A stretch of DNA of 64,000 bases from Eutreptiella sp. 'Long Island Sound 2002' (lineage: Eukaryota; Euglenozoa; Euglenophyceae; Eutreptiales; Eutreptiaceae), in the NCBI GenBank assembly GCA_964036045.1, contig OZ038383.1:33375394-33439393 (forward strand), written 5' to 3'. The notes under the pieces are model-generated. The model saw only the letters and a program-made list of their open reading frames with translations, ran no database searches and was not told where the DNA came from. This document shows positions 1 to 14,042 of this stretch, one piece after another; the stretch's first letter is position 1, and each line of letters opens with the position of its first letter. The position numbers were made by a program, and so were the translations under genes.

Positions 1-3000
1 CTACAGCCCCAACCTACCTGGAGCGACGAGTAATTTCTCATTTTTTGGCCCGGCCCCACATTAACGCGGCACTACGCCGCACTGTCCGGTCGGCACACGC
101 ACAAGTTGGCCCTCCGGCACCAAAGATGTATCACCGGTTGTACACGCTATATATTGTGTTGAGTATGCCCATTGTCTTGTGCTGATGGGAGAACGCATTA
201 GTGACACCATGCCATCCGAATATCTGTTGCAGCGTATGATATGTTGCACACAAAGTGGTTGTTGGCAACATTGTGGGTGGGACAAGTAAAACACTATGAA
301 TGCCACACCGATGACGCTCCTTTTTTGGACCCCCCCACATGGTGCCCTGCCAACAGCCTTGTGCCCGGAGGAGGAATTAGGGAGTACGATTGGAGAGCTG
401 GCCAATAACACAACGAAGGATCCGCGCGTGATTGACATTGAAGAGCACACAAAATAGTGGCTCATCATCCCTTCGCACGGTCAAAAGACGCAACGTCAAT
501 GATGCAAAAGTACAAGGCTCATGCAGATTGTTGCAAAAAAAAAGGTTCCCATGTGGCACCTGCAATCCCTTCCTTCCCTCCAACCCTGTTCACGGGGTTG
601 GAAACCAAGACAGTGAAGCGTGTGCTGCACCGATCCCTTGCATTAGACCATGGCCCCGTATGGGGGAGGAAGCAAGGCGACCCTGAGACAAGGCAAAAGA
701 TTGTGGGAGAAGATTTCCCCTTGTGCCATGCCATTGAGTAGGACGGAGAGTGACATACCATTGGGCGATACTTCGAAGTTCAGAAGGACATGCCATGTCT
801 TCCCAAAGCGGACCTACCGTGTGGCGCACATCCTCTCGCTAATGCCAGTGAGGATCAACAATCCACGACAGCCACCCCAACAAAATGCACCCATGCGCAA
901 AATGTCAATGAAACGCGCGGTGCAGTCCATCCGGTAGGAACAGGGCGGCATGGGTACCACAGCGTTTTTGAGCGGGACGGCTGCCATCACAGTGGCGATG
1001 AATGAGCGGTCCAACGGCGCAACGGTATTGTGACCCCAAAAGATGGTATTGTAGCCGCCCTCCACACGCGTGTGATGATCTCGCGCAAGGTGTGAAGCAA
1101 CTACTTTATGTGGGCATCCACGTAGTTGATCAAGCTACCGGGTGGAGCAGGCACATTGCCCGCAATGCAGCGGTTGGTCTCTTGTCCCCGGTTTGGACCC
1201 ACACTTCCGGTGCCACATGTGGCTTCTCATCCTGCGGTGACACCTCAAACAGTATGTGGTGTACGGTAACCATAGGAAATTGCAAAATAATGTCAACCAT
1301 CTTGCCTATGTCCAAGGTGTGTGCCACTGTTATTGGAAATCAGACCAGGCCTTGCCACAGTACAAACACATTCGTAGCACACGGTGAACAAACACTTGTG
1401 CCACTTCTCCACGTAGTGCATCTTCCGTTGTGGATTGCATTTTGAAAGGGCTTGTATGTTGATGAAAATCTTTGTAGGTAATCCTCGCATTCACAAAGAG
1501 ACATGTGTTCACCTGTAGCGCAATTGCGCTGTGGTGGCATGCAATTGGAAAGGACCATCGCTCGCTGATTTCAGGTTTCATTGCGTGCCACAAACAGAAA
1601 CGGAGTAAATTTAGGTGTGCTGTTGGCAATTGATAGCATCTAACCCGCATGTTATTGCGGCACCAAGATGCTTTTGCCTTTGAAATGGTAAAATGCAAAG
1701 CAACAACCCACCAAATATGAATCAAGATTGCAATTTTGAGGTTTGTGTGGTTGCCAAAATTTATAGAACGCCTGTATGCAATTTGGTTACAGTGCCGTGT
1801 GTAATCGTTGAAATTTGAACAGCAAGGCATCACAAGCAAGTGAAGATTGGTCCCGCAGGCAAAATTACGGTGTGAACAAGACCCAGCTTTCATTCCGAAA
1901 TATAGCTCTAGTACCCTCGTATTTGCCTCCCACCCACTCTCTTGTTAGAGCTCGCTGCAAATCCAACCGTTTCCGCTGTGGTGGGAGTCGGAGCACTTGC
2001 TATTCCAGTCACTACACACTGTCATGGGGCTAAGGCCATCCCTTTCCATGAACCCGAAGACCAAAAACTAGGGTAGGCAAACGATGGCATCGAGGAGGGC
2101 AAGCCGATGGCTAGCTGAAATCTCAAGGAGGTGGATTCAGATGATGGCATAGAGGAGGTGACCGGGGATACAAAAACCCCCACGGGGGCAGAACCAAAAA
2201 AGAGCGGGCTGGTACAAAGTGCCCGTGAAAATGCCACAAACTTCCTTTCGCACATAGGTCCATCGTAGGAGAGGCTACACTAATGACAACTAGCACTCGA
2301 CACGGCTGGATTGAAAGAGCAAGGTGATGATTCAACGAAGGAAACCCTGGACGACAGTGCAACTTTGGCTGCTTGGATGACAACAACCCATCCACAAGGA
2401 ATATCAATACACTTTGAGGAACCGAAGCTGCTCAATTGGGATTTGTCGGCAGTTCAAGGCTATTGCCAAAAATTTGCAAACACTGTGGTGGGGTAGTACC
2501 GCAAGCAAATCCTCTTGCGGCCGCCATTGGGCCCCATGGAGGAACTACTGAAGGACAGAGGCAATATGTGTCCAGTGCCTGAATAATGCCAGTGGTAGAG
2601 AAGAACATAGCGGTGTCCGCCACGTGGAAATGACATGAAGCGGGGTTACGTGAACCACGTGGTAAATTGCATCTTGCCTTGGCAGTTGCACATGTTTGTC
2701 TCGCTGACGTCAATGATAGAATATTGTGCCCTTGCAACATCAAATGCGCCTCTCCCTACGCCGTCACCATGTTCCCCACTCCGTTTGAAGACAACCGGTT
2801 CCTGGTTCCGGGTCAGCAGCACATGAGTGCATCGTGTCGGTGTTTGCGAAAGAACGAGATGAAGGCGAATCATTGGACGGCCGAGGGTTTGAAGAAGGAG
2901 CCGTCAAAGCAACATGCGGTGGTAGTATCAGGCCGCAGCCTGCCGTCATTCACGTCTTTGGTGGAGTGCAAGCGGGCAGCCGGTCAACATCAATAGCGGC

Positions 3001-4900
3001 AGTCAAAAACCACCACATTGTGTATGGACATTGTGGATTTTGTGCAGCACCCGCATGCTGAGTGTAGCCTCAAGAAAAAGGGGTCGCTCAGCCCCTTCTT
3101 GTGTGGTGACGTCTTTTTCAATGCCATGCTCACGAGCGGGATCAAGATCTTTGGGGAGTGAGTGGTTGCCTCATGCCACATTGAGAACGTGGAGGTCTAG
3201 ATCACCGCACTAGTGGCAGAGGAATTGAAGAAACATGTACCTACTGTTAGACTTTTGCCCGTAGCCGCTGACCCCTCTGTTGCCTCTCGCTGATGCCAGT
3301 GAGGCATCGTCACATATTGGTGCCCCAATTTGGCTCTTATTTGTGTGCCTACTTCCAAGAGAGCAAAGATCATGAACAATCCGGGTTTGGTTGCACATGT
3401 GGCTAGCTTTACGTGTGGGTCCGACACCTTCATGATGAGCATGGCTAGGCACAAACCAAAGAAGGCATGCATCGGGGTCCAAATGGCAATCTCACAGTGC
3501 CTGACTGCATGAAGGTGGTGGAATGTCTAGATGGGACAAGGCAGTGCACACAGAAGGCCGCGAATACCATGCTGCGGAATGTATGACATCGATGACTTGC
3601 TAGCTACCACATGCTTCACCCGGTAAATGGTCTTGTTCTTCCGGCAAATTGTATGCCCTCTGTCACTGACATCATTGATAAAATTGTGTTGCTGTGCACA
3701 TCCATTGCTAGACAAGTGCAAGTGCAATGCTCCCATTTATTGTGGCGAGACCCCACCCCCTCCAAGCTCACAAGTCTACCTTGCCCAGCCTCTCTCTGCA
3801 ATGCTCCCAATGACCTCAGCGAGACCCCCATGTGCTAACCGGCCTTTGCAAGTCTCTCACTGAGTTCGGTTAGACCCCCCCCCCCCCCTCGATGAGTGTT
3901 GTTGAATGGTGCAATGTCCTGCAAGTACTGGGGAGAAGGTGGCAAAGGTGATGCGGTTCCTGCATATTTCATGCCTGCATGTTCCAATTGTCGGCGGTTG
4001 GTAGGAGTGTGGCGCGGATATTAAAGATTACCCAGCAATACCCCTCTGTGGATAAGCTCGCTAGCGCCAAGTTCTCAATAGATGCCAAAACAAATTGTGC
4101 ATGGCCGAAGTTGCTGTGTCCACTTGTCTTGGACTATCACAGACCCCAAAGTCTTGAAGACGGTGCTTTTTGGCAACAGTCTGCAGGAGGTGCTCTAGGC
4201 CCGTGATCAAGTGGTGATAGTGATGTACTTCGTTGTGGGGATTGGCATGCCAACCGTCTTGCTAGCCAACCGTCTTGCTGGACCGTTGCCACGAGCATGA
4301 TTCCCATTATCTATACTGGGTTGCAGAGCCATATTTATAAGGCATTGGGCAGTATTCACGTGCATAATGAAAGCGATGACGGCCAAGATTTTGCCTACGC
4401 ATCTTCATACTTTTTTTCCATGACTGCGGGGGTTATCTTGGCTTGTGCTGTGGTTAGACGTGGCACGTTGCTGCTAGTGCCGCCCTATTTCTCTTTCGAG
4501 ATTTCTTGTTTGCCGTCCGTCTGCTTTTATTTGACTTTGTGTGCTGAGTTGCACCTAGAGGTGCCCTCCAATTAGCGTACACTACGGAATACCATTGTTG
4601 TGCTGCTCCCATAGATGGAGCTGACTGCTGCTCCTACTTTTCTTGGTGGTCTGCTCGTTGAGTGTCCCGCTTTTCATTTGCGTGCTTTGCTGTCCGGGAA
4701 GCTTGCAACCCAGGAACACAAACGGGTCAACAATGTGATTGGTCATTTTGTTCAATGGACATAGGCAACGTAGGGCAATGATTGGGCCCGGATCCTGCAC
4801 ACATTGCACTAGGGCATTGTTTTGACGAAGGAGACCTCTGTCCCTCCCCGCACCAAGACAGAGAACACCCTGGCCTCCCATTGGCACCATTTCTTTTCTT
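1..4900. other. gene-free stretch, no supportable feature
   Basis: Short overlapping open frames exist on both strands (the longest is 187 codons, minus strand, 1330-1893), but none shows a recognisable motif, a coherent domain or a match to another part of the window. There are scattered poly-C tracts, for example near 3876-3889. It may be decayed transposon sequence; I cannot show that. Confidence 0.5.
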
Positions 4901-6930
4901 ATGGTATTAGCCTGACATCTCAAACTCACTGCTGGAGTGTGAATCTAAAAAAGTGGGTCCCTGCAATAAAGGAGGGACCTCAAAGAGAGGGGCACTCATA
5001 AATGAAAAGGGTTGATTGATCTTCATTCTCCAAACCAGACCTGGTTGGAAGGGAGAGGGGCGGGGGGGGGGGGGGGCTTCATTCTCTAAAAGCGAGGCAA
5101 GGGGCAGAATGACGTAAGATGCAAGGATAGTGAAGGGTAACCATACAACCAACGTTCCCCTCCTTAAGACTGCGCAGTCACAGGAGCCCCTTCTCCCCAC
5201 CACCACCCCACACTATTTTCGAGGGCTCGAGTGAAAACCCCCCGCAAATGTATTTTTCACCTGCCATGAGGGGGTGTGATGAGAGGACATAGTAGTAGTG
5301 GCAGTTGTGGGAGTGGTGGGGGCGGAGGGCTTTGCCTTCGGCTTTCCCTTGCGCGTGGAACTCTTGGTAGCCGGAGCTGAAGATTTCGGGGTGGAGATAG
5401 GGGGGGGCAAGGCTGTTACAGTGTCGGCCCTCTCTTTTGCCCTTGCATGCTTCCGGGCCAAAGCATGAGCCTTTGCTTACTCTACGGACTCCATCGTTGT
5501 TGTGGCAGCCTGTGCTTGTCGTTGTTCCGCGCGGGCACTAGCCAGGGTGGCACTAGAATCAGATTTCCGGGCCTTTGGTTCCCGTTCATAGTCACTATTA
5601 GGGTCCAAAGTCTGGGTAGCATCCCGTAAGGCGTGCTTGTACTGCCGAATAAGCCTCCTAAAAAACTGTGGCCAGAAAGGACTGGGGGCCATGTGCTCTT
5701 CAACAAAAATACCACCACCATTGGCACCATTATTGAGTGTTGTGCATGGATTACAAAACACCGTTCGTCATGAATGTGCATCACACCACTCTATTAATGC
5801 GTTGGCCTGGACAAGGGTCTTTTTGTGGGCTGATGCCCCCTGGGAAATAGGCTCAGTCACGGGAGCCCCTTTTTGGGGGTGGCGTTGGGAAAAGGGGCTT
5901 AAGTGACCCCTGCCCCCCGCAAATGCATTTTTCTTAAGCCCATCCACTGTTGCCTCTGTCGCTGGTACCCTCTCTTCAGCTGGGCATGGGAAGAGGCTTG
6001 GGATGCAGAAGAGGAAGGGAGAGGTTGTTGTTGAAATTGTGGCTCAGTAGCCGGCTGCTTCGGTCAGCTATGGTTCTGAACAACCTCCCGCATTAGACCA
6101 CTTGTTTGGTGATATGTTCATTTCGGTGTTTGATTACGTATTGTGTGGTAATTCATGGATAGCAGTCCCACATATTTGTGGAGTGACAACGGTCTCACAG
6201 ATGTCAGCGATGGAAAGGGTTTTAGTGTTGCTATTGTGTTTCTACCCGTCTCCGTCTGATTGTCTTCGGACCCCATTACGGTGTAGGTGGCTATTACTAA
6301 TGTCGGCGAGAGAAATTGATTGTCATTTTCCCCCTTGTTCTCACAAATTTTAGGCCATCCAACCTGTGGTACCACGTAGCACAGCGATGGGAAATTAAGC
6401 AAAGCGCGGTTGACATTTCTGTTTCTGCGCCATGTGCCCTGCCTAGTGCAAGACATGTGTGGTACCCGGCCCACCATTTGCAGTGTTCAGCAAGCATTGG
6501 ATAAAACATCATTCACCCCAGCTAGTAAGCTTCAATCCATTGTTGTGCCGCCTGGCAAGCCCAAAATCCATGAGCTGGAGACATCCAACGGCGTCGATTT
6601 GGCCACTGACTGGCTATCACGGATGTGGACTTATAAAATGGCTGTTTAACATCTTTGCTGGTGGAGGGTATTAGGCCTGAAGCAAGATTTTTGTCATTTC
6701 AAACAGCCCTTGTTTGTCTAGCCTTGAGTTGATGGCAGTTGTTTACCTTCTTTTTTCATTTTTTGGCCTGTTTCTTTTATGGCACTGGTGCTGGTGCCAT
6801 CAAAATTTGCAATTTGCATAGAAAAAGGGTTCTACCATCAAACAGGCTTGGTGCCTGTGAACACCTGTGTTTATCTTGTTTGGCTGCTGTGGGGCATCCT
6901 TGTGTGCATTGCACCCCAAGTCGACGTCCT

Positions 6931-6954
6931 CATCATCATCATCATCATCATCAT
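6931..6954. repeat. (ATC)n microsatellite
   Basis: Eight consecutive CAT/ATC triplets, read directly. Confidence 0.9.
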
Positions 6955-9710
6955 TGGATTCCTCTTCAACGTCGAATGACATTGCTGACATGTTGTATGC
7001 CATGGCATCTATTCGATCATGTTTCTGTTGTGCCTGCCCTGTTCGACTCTGCAATTGCCATTTGCAGGGTGGACCCCCCCCCCCCCCAAGTCAGCCGGAA
7101 GTACCAACCAGCCTACCCCTTCAGCATTTATCCCCCCCCCCCCCCCGGAAGGACCACCTCCAAAACCAGGCCCTCTGTGAAAAGCCTGTTTGTGCAGGGA
7201 GCTACATGCCTCCGTTTGATATGCAACTGGAAGATTAGATGCAACAGAATTTCTGTTGCTCCAACCCCTGGGCAGCTGAACAGTTGCAGAGCTTGCCTGT
7301 GGCGCACAGAAAGGCTGGGCAGGAGGCCCCTGCAGCAGGGCACAGAGTAATCATGTCGAGCTAGAGAACCCTTTCAAACCATCTGCCAGCCACGACACTT
7401 GATGCTCACGGTCTGGGGACTGGCACAGTACGAATGTTCCAATAATGTTCCAATACGCCTAGTGTGATCTCGTGGCTCGCCAGTTGGTTCTTCCGGGCTG
7501 TTCCTGTCCATACAACCTGAACAATGTGGTCAGATCTCTCTTTGGGGGCCATTGCGATTTTTCATGTGCCGCTTGGGATGCCATCCACAGCTCCCCCCTC
7601 CAGCCTCCAGGCATCGGCCGGGCGTGTCCCCGCCCCCCCAGGAGGCGGGGCACGAGTGGGGACCGGGGCCCCCACCGGGAGCACCCAGGCACGGCGCGGT
7701 GCAGGCAGGGTGTGGAAGTCGGGTGCGTTCGAGGGTGTGGCTCACCCCCGAAAGCCCCACAGGCCGCTGCGAGTGCAGGTGAGGGCAGGGCGTGAGGACA
7801 GGGCCACACAACCACCTCCTCATGATATCACAGGAGGAAACGACCCTGTTCCTCCGGGAATCTTCGATCAGAGGTGCACACGACCCTTGAGAGTCATCGG
7901 GCTCGCACGTGCCTTCAGAGAAGCGGGCTCTGAGTCCCCCTGTCACCGGGAACCATGCAACTTTTCGACCTGCCTCGGCCGGCAGGGAAAACATTGCGTG
8001 CCCAGTTCCCAACCACCCCACGACGCAAGGTGGTCAACAGTGGGGAGGGTGGGCCCCAGCCAGGCTGCAGCCCATACCATCGCAGGTGCAAGTCCTGTAG
8101 ACCGACCACCACCACCACCCCCTCCAGACTGCCCTGCTGTAAGTCGCAACTGCAAGAGCCTGAGGAGGTTTGTGAGAACAGTGGTGCACAGGGTGGCGGC
8201 AATTGGCTCGTAGGTATACCCCGTTTTGTTTGCCCACCACAGAAAATTTTTACGGCAGCAGAGCTCCAAGCCCACAGATCCTGGGCCACGCATCAGCATC
8301 AGGGCACGCCTCAACATTCTTTGGTCAAGACACCTCTGCCCCAGCCCCATGGTACCAAATGGAGCGCGTCATTTGGCAGCGGTGTACTGCCATCGTGTTC
8401 GACATATGCGGCCAGTCCTACGACACACACGAATGTGTTGCAAACTACGAGACATGCTTGAACATTCTGGAGGCCGCTTGTATCGAGCACAAAGCCCACC
8501 TGCACTGTCTGGTCGGGGACCGTGCAATCCTCAGCCTCAACACACCACGTCTGCTGAACAGTGCACATCGCATGTGCGCCGCACGACTGCTGCTGCAGGT
8601 ACGGTACCTGCCAAAAGCCCCGTGATGACCCCCTTGTTCCGCTGGTTCCACGGGTAACATTTTCGCTTAATTCTGAAGTTTGGGGTGGAGGTCACCTCCG
8701 GGCCATCTTGGGGGATTTTCAAGGGGTTCCGGTCAACGGACTCCCTTTTTTGGGGGGATTGCCATGAAGGCTGAGTAGTGTGCCAGTTGCTACTTGCGGT
8801 TGTATGCACTCGTCCGACTTTTCAGGTGGAAATTGTCTACGTTGCTTGTCCCATGCCACTGGGACACATGTTCCAAAACACCACATGGAACATTTTTGTT
8901 GTTGCATTGTTGCAAAAAATACCTCCCATTTAGACTATTGAAATTGATTTTTAACATTATTTTTAATACACATGGCACTGATACTTGGATGCCATGGTGT
9001 GTCTCTGGAAAGCATCACAATTTATCTGGGCGACATAGCATGCTTTTTAGCACTAGCCTAATTTACGACTGTGTGCAATGCTGTGCATTTTTGTGTTGCA
9101 CGCTTTGCTAAAAATTGTTGCCATTGATTGGCTGTGTTGTTTAGAAACCAGATTGTGCGGTGCTGTGCTATGATGTGCCATGGTGTGCTATGCTATGCTC
9201 TGCTGTGCTGCCAATGAAAGCGAATGATGTGCGACTGGTCAATTAGGCTGCCACTTCATGAAATTGAATGCATGGAATCTGTCTGCTGTTAAGGCTCCTG
9301 CGCATGAATATGTCACCACATGTATGCACATATATAGTCAAAGGTATTTCAGGTGCTGCACCGTAAACAGAGAGCAGTGTTGGCTTCAACGGCCTTATCA
9401 TTCAATGTTAAAGAATACAAGGAATATACATGATGCCTGTTGCAATGGCGATCCTTGCACAGATGGCCTTTCACGTGTACACCCAAAGGGGGTGGCAGTT
9501 CGTGTACAGATCTGGAAAGACAAGTGCAAGGTTCCCCAAATTAAGGGGGGACTCCAATGGCAAGAAAAAATATAACTACAGGCAAACTGAGCGGCATATT
9601 GAAAGGCATAGCGCATCTTGCAGCTGCATGTCACTCACAACACCATAAAAACATTGTGTGCAAAGCAAGCAAGGAGCAAGATTCAGTGTGATGCAGCATT
9701 TGCGGCATGC

Positions 9711-9734
9711 TGACCCTGACCCTGACCCTGACCA
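9711..9734. repeat. (TGACCC)n microsatellite
   Basis: About four copies of a 6-bp TGACCC unit, read directly. A perfect 20-bp palindrome lies just downstream at 9753-9772. Confidence 0.85.
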
Positions 9735-12700
9735 ATAGGCCCCAAAAACAGTTGCTGCAGCATGCTGCAGCATGCTTCAACCGTAGGTGCCTGGCTACTT
9801 GCCAACACCACCTTCCAATTGCCCAGCCTCTGCTGGAAATGCACCACTTTCGATGTGAACGTTCTCGGTCTTGAGGACCAGCAGAGAACACGGCGTCAGT
9901 TGACACCACCTCTCATCTCTACGTTACGCATCCACACTGCATGTGGCACACAGAAAACCCTCCCTACAACTTGTTTCTGGTGTGCACATTTTGGCATACA
10001 GCATCTTTAAAATTGATATTTGGTACAAGGGAGGGCTTCGAATTTAGTCCACATGAATTTTGTCCATCTACAATTCTCCCCTTTTGTCGTATTTCTCACG
10101 GCTGACTGGAACCTTTTAGTTGCCCAATTACATCTCACTGCATTTGACCACCCCCTTGTACAAGACACCCTCCCCCCCATAAGGAATCTGCCATGGGCCC
10201 CCATAAGTGAGCTGGAGCAGCCTCAAGAAGTAGGGCGTGCTGGCAGCGCAGTGTTGTGCCTACCCCCTAGAGGAATAAGTGAGCTGCATCTAATTTCGCT
10301 CACGCCCTACAATAGATGCTCTGCCGCAATGTGGCTACATGCACACCACTTGGTAGAGAGTCGGTGCTCTCTCCCTGGACACAAGCATGCCGCCTCGTAC
10401 ACGGAGGGCGGCCGTGCCCGGTCCTTGTATGCGACCCCCCCCCCCCCCAGCCCCCGCCCCCCCCCCCCTGTTGAGTTTTGAAACATAGCGGTGCGGTGGC
10501 CATGGTTCCAACGGCGCCAAATTTTTTGTTGCATGCTTAGTCGAAGGGGGTACTATGCCTTTGGTCCTTAAGACCCTTCCGACTTTCCTCCTTGCAAAGA
10601 CGAGAAATTGCTATGATCCCATGCATACCTCCATACCCCCGTACCTACAGACACACACACACACCCTTGAGGTATGCATGTGGTACCCCCCCCTTGGGAC
10701 CCCCCCAGCCGAGCTGCCAATACCCCCCCCCCACCGCCGACCCCCCCCCCCGCCCCAACTGCCCCGCCCCCCCAAGTCTTGACAGATAGCTAGGGGCTGA
10801 GTCGCATCAGGTGTGATTGTAGTTGCCCCCCCTGTGGCCCCGTAATGATGATACTGGGCGGGCCTTGGACACATACAAGTTAAACTCGAGTGCCAACTCG
10901 GCCCTTGTGACGGCTGCAAGGCCGCCTTGCCAATGCTGCGGCAGCAATCAGTGCAACGGGTCCTATATGAGCCCCGGTTCCTATAGCTCGCCTAGCAAGA
11001 GTGCTAGGCACGCCTGAAGCAATAGCAGCGGCGAGAGATGTGGCAATGGTCTGCATAGATCTTGCCATGGACATTTCCCGCACCTTGAGCACCATAGGTA
11101 AGAGGGACTCTGCCCCCCCACCCCCCACAGGCTCGGTCGTCCGCCATGTGTGCCCCTCATGTGACCCTGACTCAAGTTTCAAGGAAATTGGAGGTGGCAC
11201 GGTCACTGGCGGAAGTCATGCCTCACGGGGTGCACTTTGAAGGGTGAAATTTCGGGGTTCACTGTCGCATTTTTTAGGTTTCTGTTTGGATAGAGGGCAG
11301 GGGCATCACCCTTAGGAGCAGATGTATCTGTACCGTGGGGTAGTCACCTTTGAAAGACTCTTAACCCGACTGGCCCAAATGGCACGCTTGAGGGGTACCT
11401 ACCCCGGCTGCGTGGATCAACTCAGTCGGTGCACCTCATTGGCGGCAATGGGCCACCCCTGTGGTAGCTACTCACAACGATCACCACATAGTGGGAGGAT
11501 GGACACCGGTGGGCCACAAAGCCGGATGTGGCTCCTGTGCACAAAGGCAAGCGGAAGAAAGGCGCGAAGAGACGCTGAGAGACATTGAGTGATGATGAAG
11601 AGGACAAATTATGGAGAAGGACCACTGCAACTTCAGGAAATTATAATTGATGCCCCACAGTCCAACTCTAGGCATTAGCACGGTGGGCGTTTGTGGGTTG
11701 AGGGATACGGGAACGACGGTGATCAAAACCTCTAGCGCTGCATCCATTGTGAAGACGCCATGGACATTCTACTCGTCAATGTCCCAACTAGAGCTGTGTT
11801 GTGCTCAAGGAGGCTCGGCTGATTGTGTTCCGGGAGAACCACCGGCAGTGCCACCCTAGACAATGTTGGTGAGGCTTGCAAGATTGCTTACTCCTCGACA
11901 CAGGAATCTATGATTGTTTAGGCCTCCACGCAACCCCTTAACGGTAAAAGCAACCACCAAATAGAAAACAATGCTGTGTTGCAAGACCCGTAGGTAGCGG
12001 TAAGTAGACCGGTTTTTGGTCTTGATCCCCCGAAAGGCCGGAGGGAGAGCATTGGGAGCAGGGAGGGGAGGTTGGCATCAGCAACCATGTGGCTACATGG
12101 TGCAATACACGCAAAAGGCACTTTGACGAGACATCAACACATGGTCGCCAAATGGCCACGCAGCACATAAAGTGCCTATAAGGGCTGCCAGGAAAAGGAG
12201 AGGAAATAGTGAAATGAGAAGCAGATGCAATTAATTAGCATGTTGGCTGCACCCTTGTTGCGGGCATCAGCTAACGCATTTTGCTTGGCTTAACCATCTG
12301 AAATTCCAACCCAAGTAAACAACCGGTGAATATTCTTCAAAGCCTAGGTTTTGGAAGCCTTCGCAATTGAAAACGTAGCCTTGGCTGATTTCCTTTTATC
12401 GCGGGCAAGGTGATTTTTTGGTAGGTTTGTTGGCTCCGGAAGGATTTAGCCAAGCAGATTGAACAATTTAGATTCAGCAGGCATGCAAAATTTTGAATAT
12501 TAAATCTTTTCACCCTCCACAATTCAAATCTGGATCCTATCTTTTCCCAACCCACTCGTCAGGATAACACAGTGATTTCCAAGCACCAACATGTACTGGC
12601 GGCGCACTCTCTACACCTTCTTACCCCAACAACGGTTGGATGGTGCAAGCCGATGACCCCATCTCCATCATTTGTGCTCATGTTTCAGCACACGCTTCCG

Positions 12701-13324
12701 ACTTTACATCCGGTAATGAACTCTCAAGAAGTTTTCAACCAACCTTTTACTGGTACACCTACTAGGTTCTCGCCCCATAAAACAAAGAACCACCCAAATA
12801 ATCATGCGAAAATCGGGGGCTTGAAAAATTTTGTCTCAGGGCAGGGATCCCATGTCAGGTTCTCGAAGGGGGGGGTTGTGCCTTGTACACGGGTGGGGGG
12901 TCAAATGTGTTCAGGTTGCATGCCCGGCCCCAACAGTTTGGCTCTCGCTAAACAGTTGTTATCGGGGGAGGGCCTGTGGGACCTTTGCTGCTTGGTGTCA
13001 AATTTTCTAGCCTATGAGGTTTTTTGCGCATCCTGTCGCCCTTGGGGTATGCCCGAGGCTCAAGTCCCGTCACGTTGCCTGCGACCTCGTTGTTGTGCGA
13101 GGCACGGGACAAGTTGACAAGGCCCAACCCCGAGGCTTTTACGTAAGTGGCGCCGCGAGTGCGTTCGTGATGAGCCGCGCCGCTGGAGGGCGCCCAGATT
13201 AGGGCGCACAAGTCTAGGCTGTGGAGCCTGTGGCCAGTAGCAAGCGCGGGGCTCAAGCGGACTCCGTCATCAATGGCATGTGGGACGATGGGCAGGGTGG
13301 AGGGAGTTGGGATAGAGAGGGTGA

Positions 13325-13700
13325 GGGGGGGTTGGGTTGGGATGGGTCGTGGCTCGCACCAGAGGCGGGTTCCCACGGTTGGTGTATCCTTCCCTCATCG
13401 GCACGACTCGGTCCCAACCCGGCTGTCTGGTCTCACAGCCCTCTAGACTGTTGACGACCCCCGAACCCCACCAAGGCGCTGGTGGGAGGGAGATGCCGCC
13501 GTGCCCGTGTGTTTCGGCCGCGCGTGTACGGGGCAGGGCGAGGGGCACGCCGGGTCTCACCATGAGTTGGTGCCTGGCCCTGCTTGTGCTGCGGGGTGCG
13601 TGTTCGCTCCTCTGTGGGGCTCTCTTGGTGTCCCTGCCCTGTGCCGGCACCCTGCACAAGTCTCAAGCACTGGCCTTGTGGGTCTCATGTCATTGCATTT
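13325..13700 (-). repeat. 3' tail of non-LTR element, copy 1
   Basis: This stretch lies just downstream of the minus-strand RT/RNase H ORF. It is similar, at moderate nucleotide identity over about 370 bp, to 22590-22970 read in the opposite orientation. Both copies contain in order a CCCATCCCAACCC block, a TGTTGACGACCCC / ATTGACCACCCCT block, and a GGGAGGGAGAT / GTAGGGAGGTA block followed by CCGTGCC. The position after the ORF and the presence of a second copy without the ORF fit a retrotransposon 3' region. That interpretation is inference; it could be an independent dispersed repeat. Confidence 0.5.
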
Positions 13701-14042
13701 GCGTTTCGGCCCAGCCGTTGGGCATGCCTGGTCCGGCAAGGAGCGACAAGGGCCCGTACTGATACGTGTGTAGGGGACCAGGAGGGTTAGCTGCGGCGTC
13801 CCGGGCCCGGCGTCGGTGAGCAAGGCGTAGACCGCGGGCAGCTGTTGGGCCATTTGTTGGGTCAGGCGGCCAAGCGCCCACAGCAGGTGCTCAGCCGCGG
13901 TGACGATTAGGATCGTAGGTCCCCCGGGGTGGCAGCCAGGTTCCCACGGCAGAGGCAGGTGCAGAGCACACGCACTCTCAACGCGCCACGCCGGCAGGCC
14001 TCGCACGAGGTACACTGTCATCAGGCCGAGCGCCCAAGGTTG

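Larger units (their letters stand above)
4900..13320. other. gene-free stretch with simple repeats and C-rich tracts
   Basis: No ORF here is convincing; the frames of 150-230 codons are proline/glycine-rich products of C-rich DNA (7500-8350, 10020-10480). The stretch contains microsatellites, poly-C and poly-G runs (5057-5074, 7075-7087, 7132-7146, 10437-10470, 10690-10760), a degenerate TGCTATG-like repeat near 9155-9212, and a 20-bp perfect palindrome at 9753-9772 (TGCTGCAGCATGCTGCAGCA). I see no promoter or RNA gene I can support. Confidence 0.5.

Noticed and set aside
1330-1893. 187-codon minus-strand ORF as a gene
   Set aside because: No motif, no repeat-family match and no supportive neighbour; could be chance.
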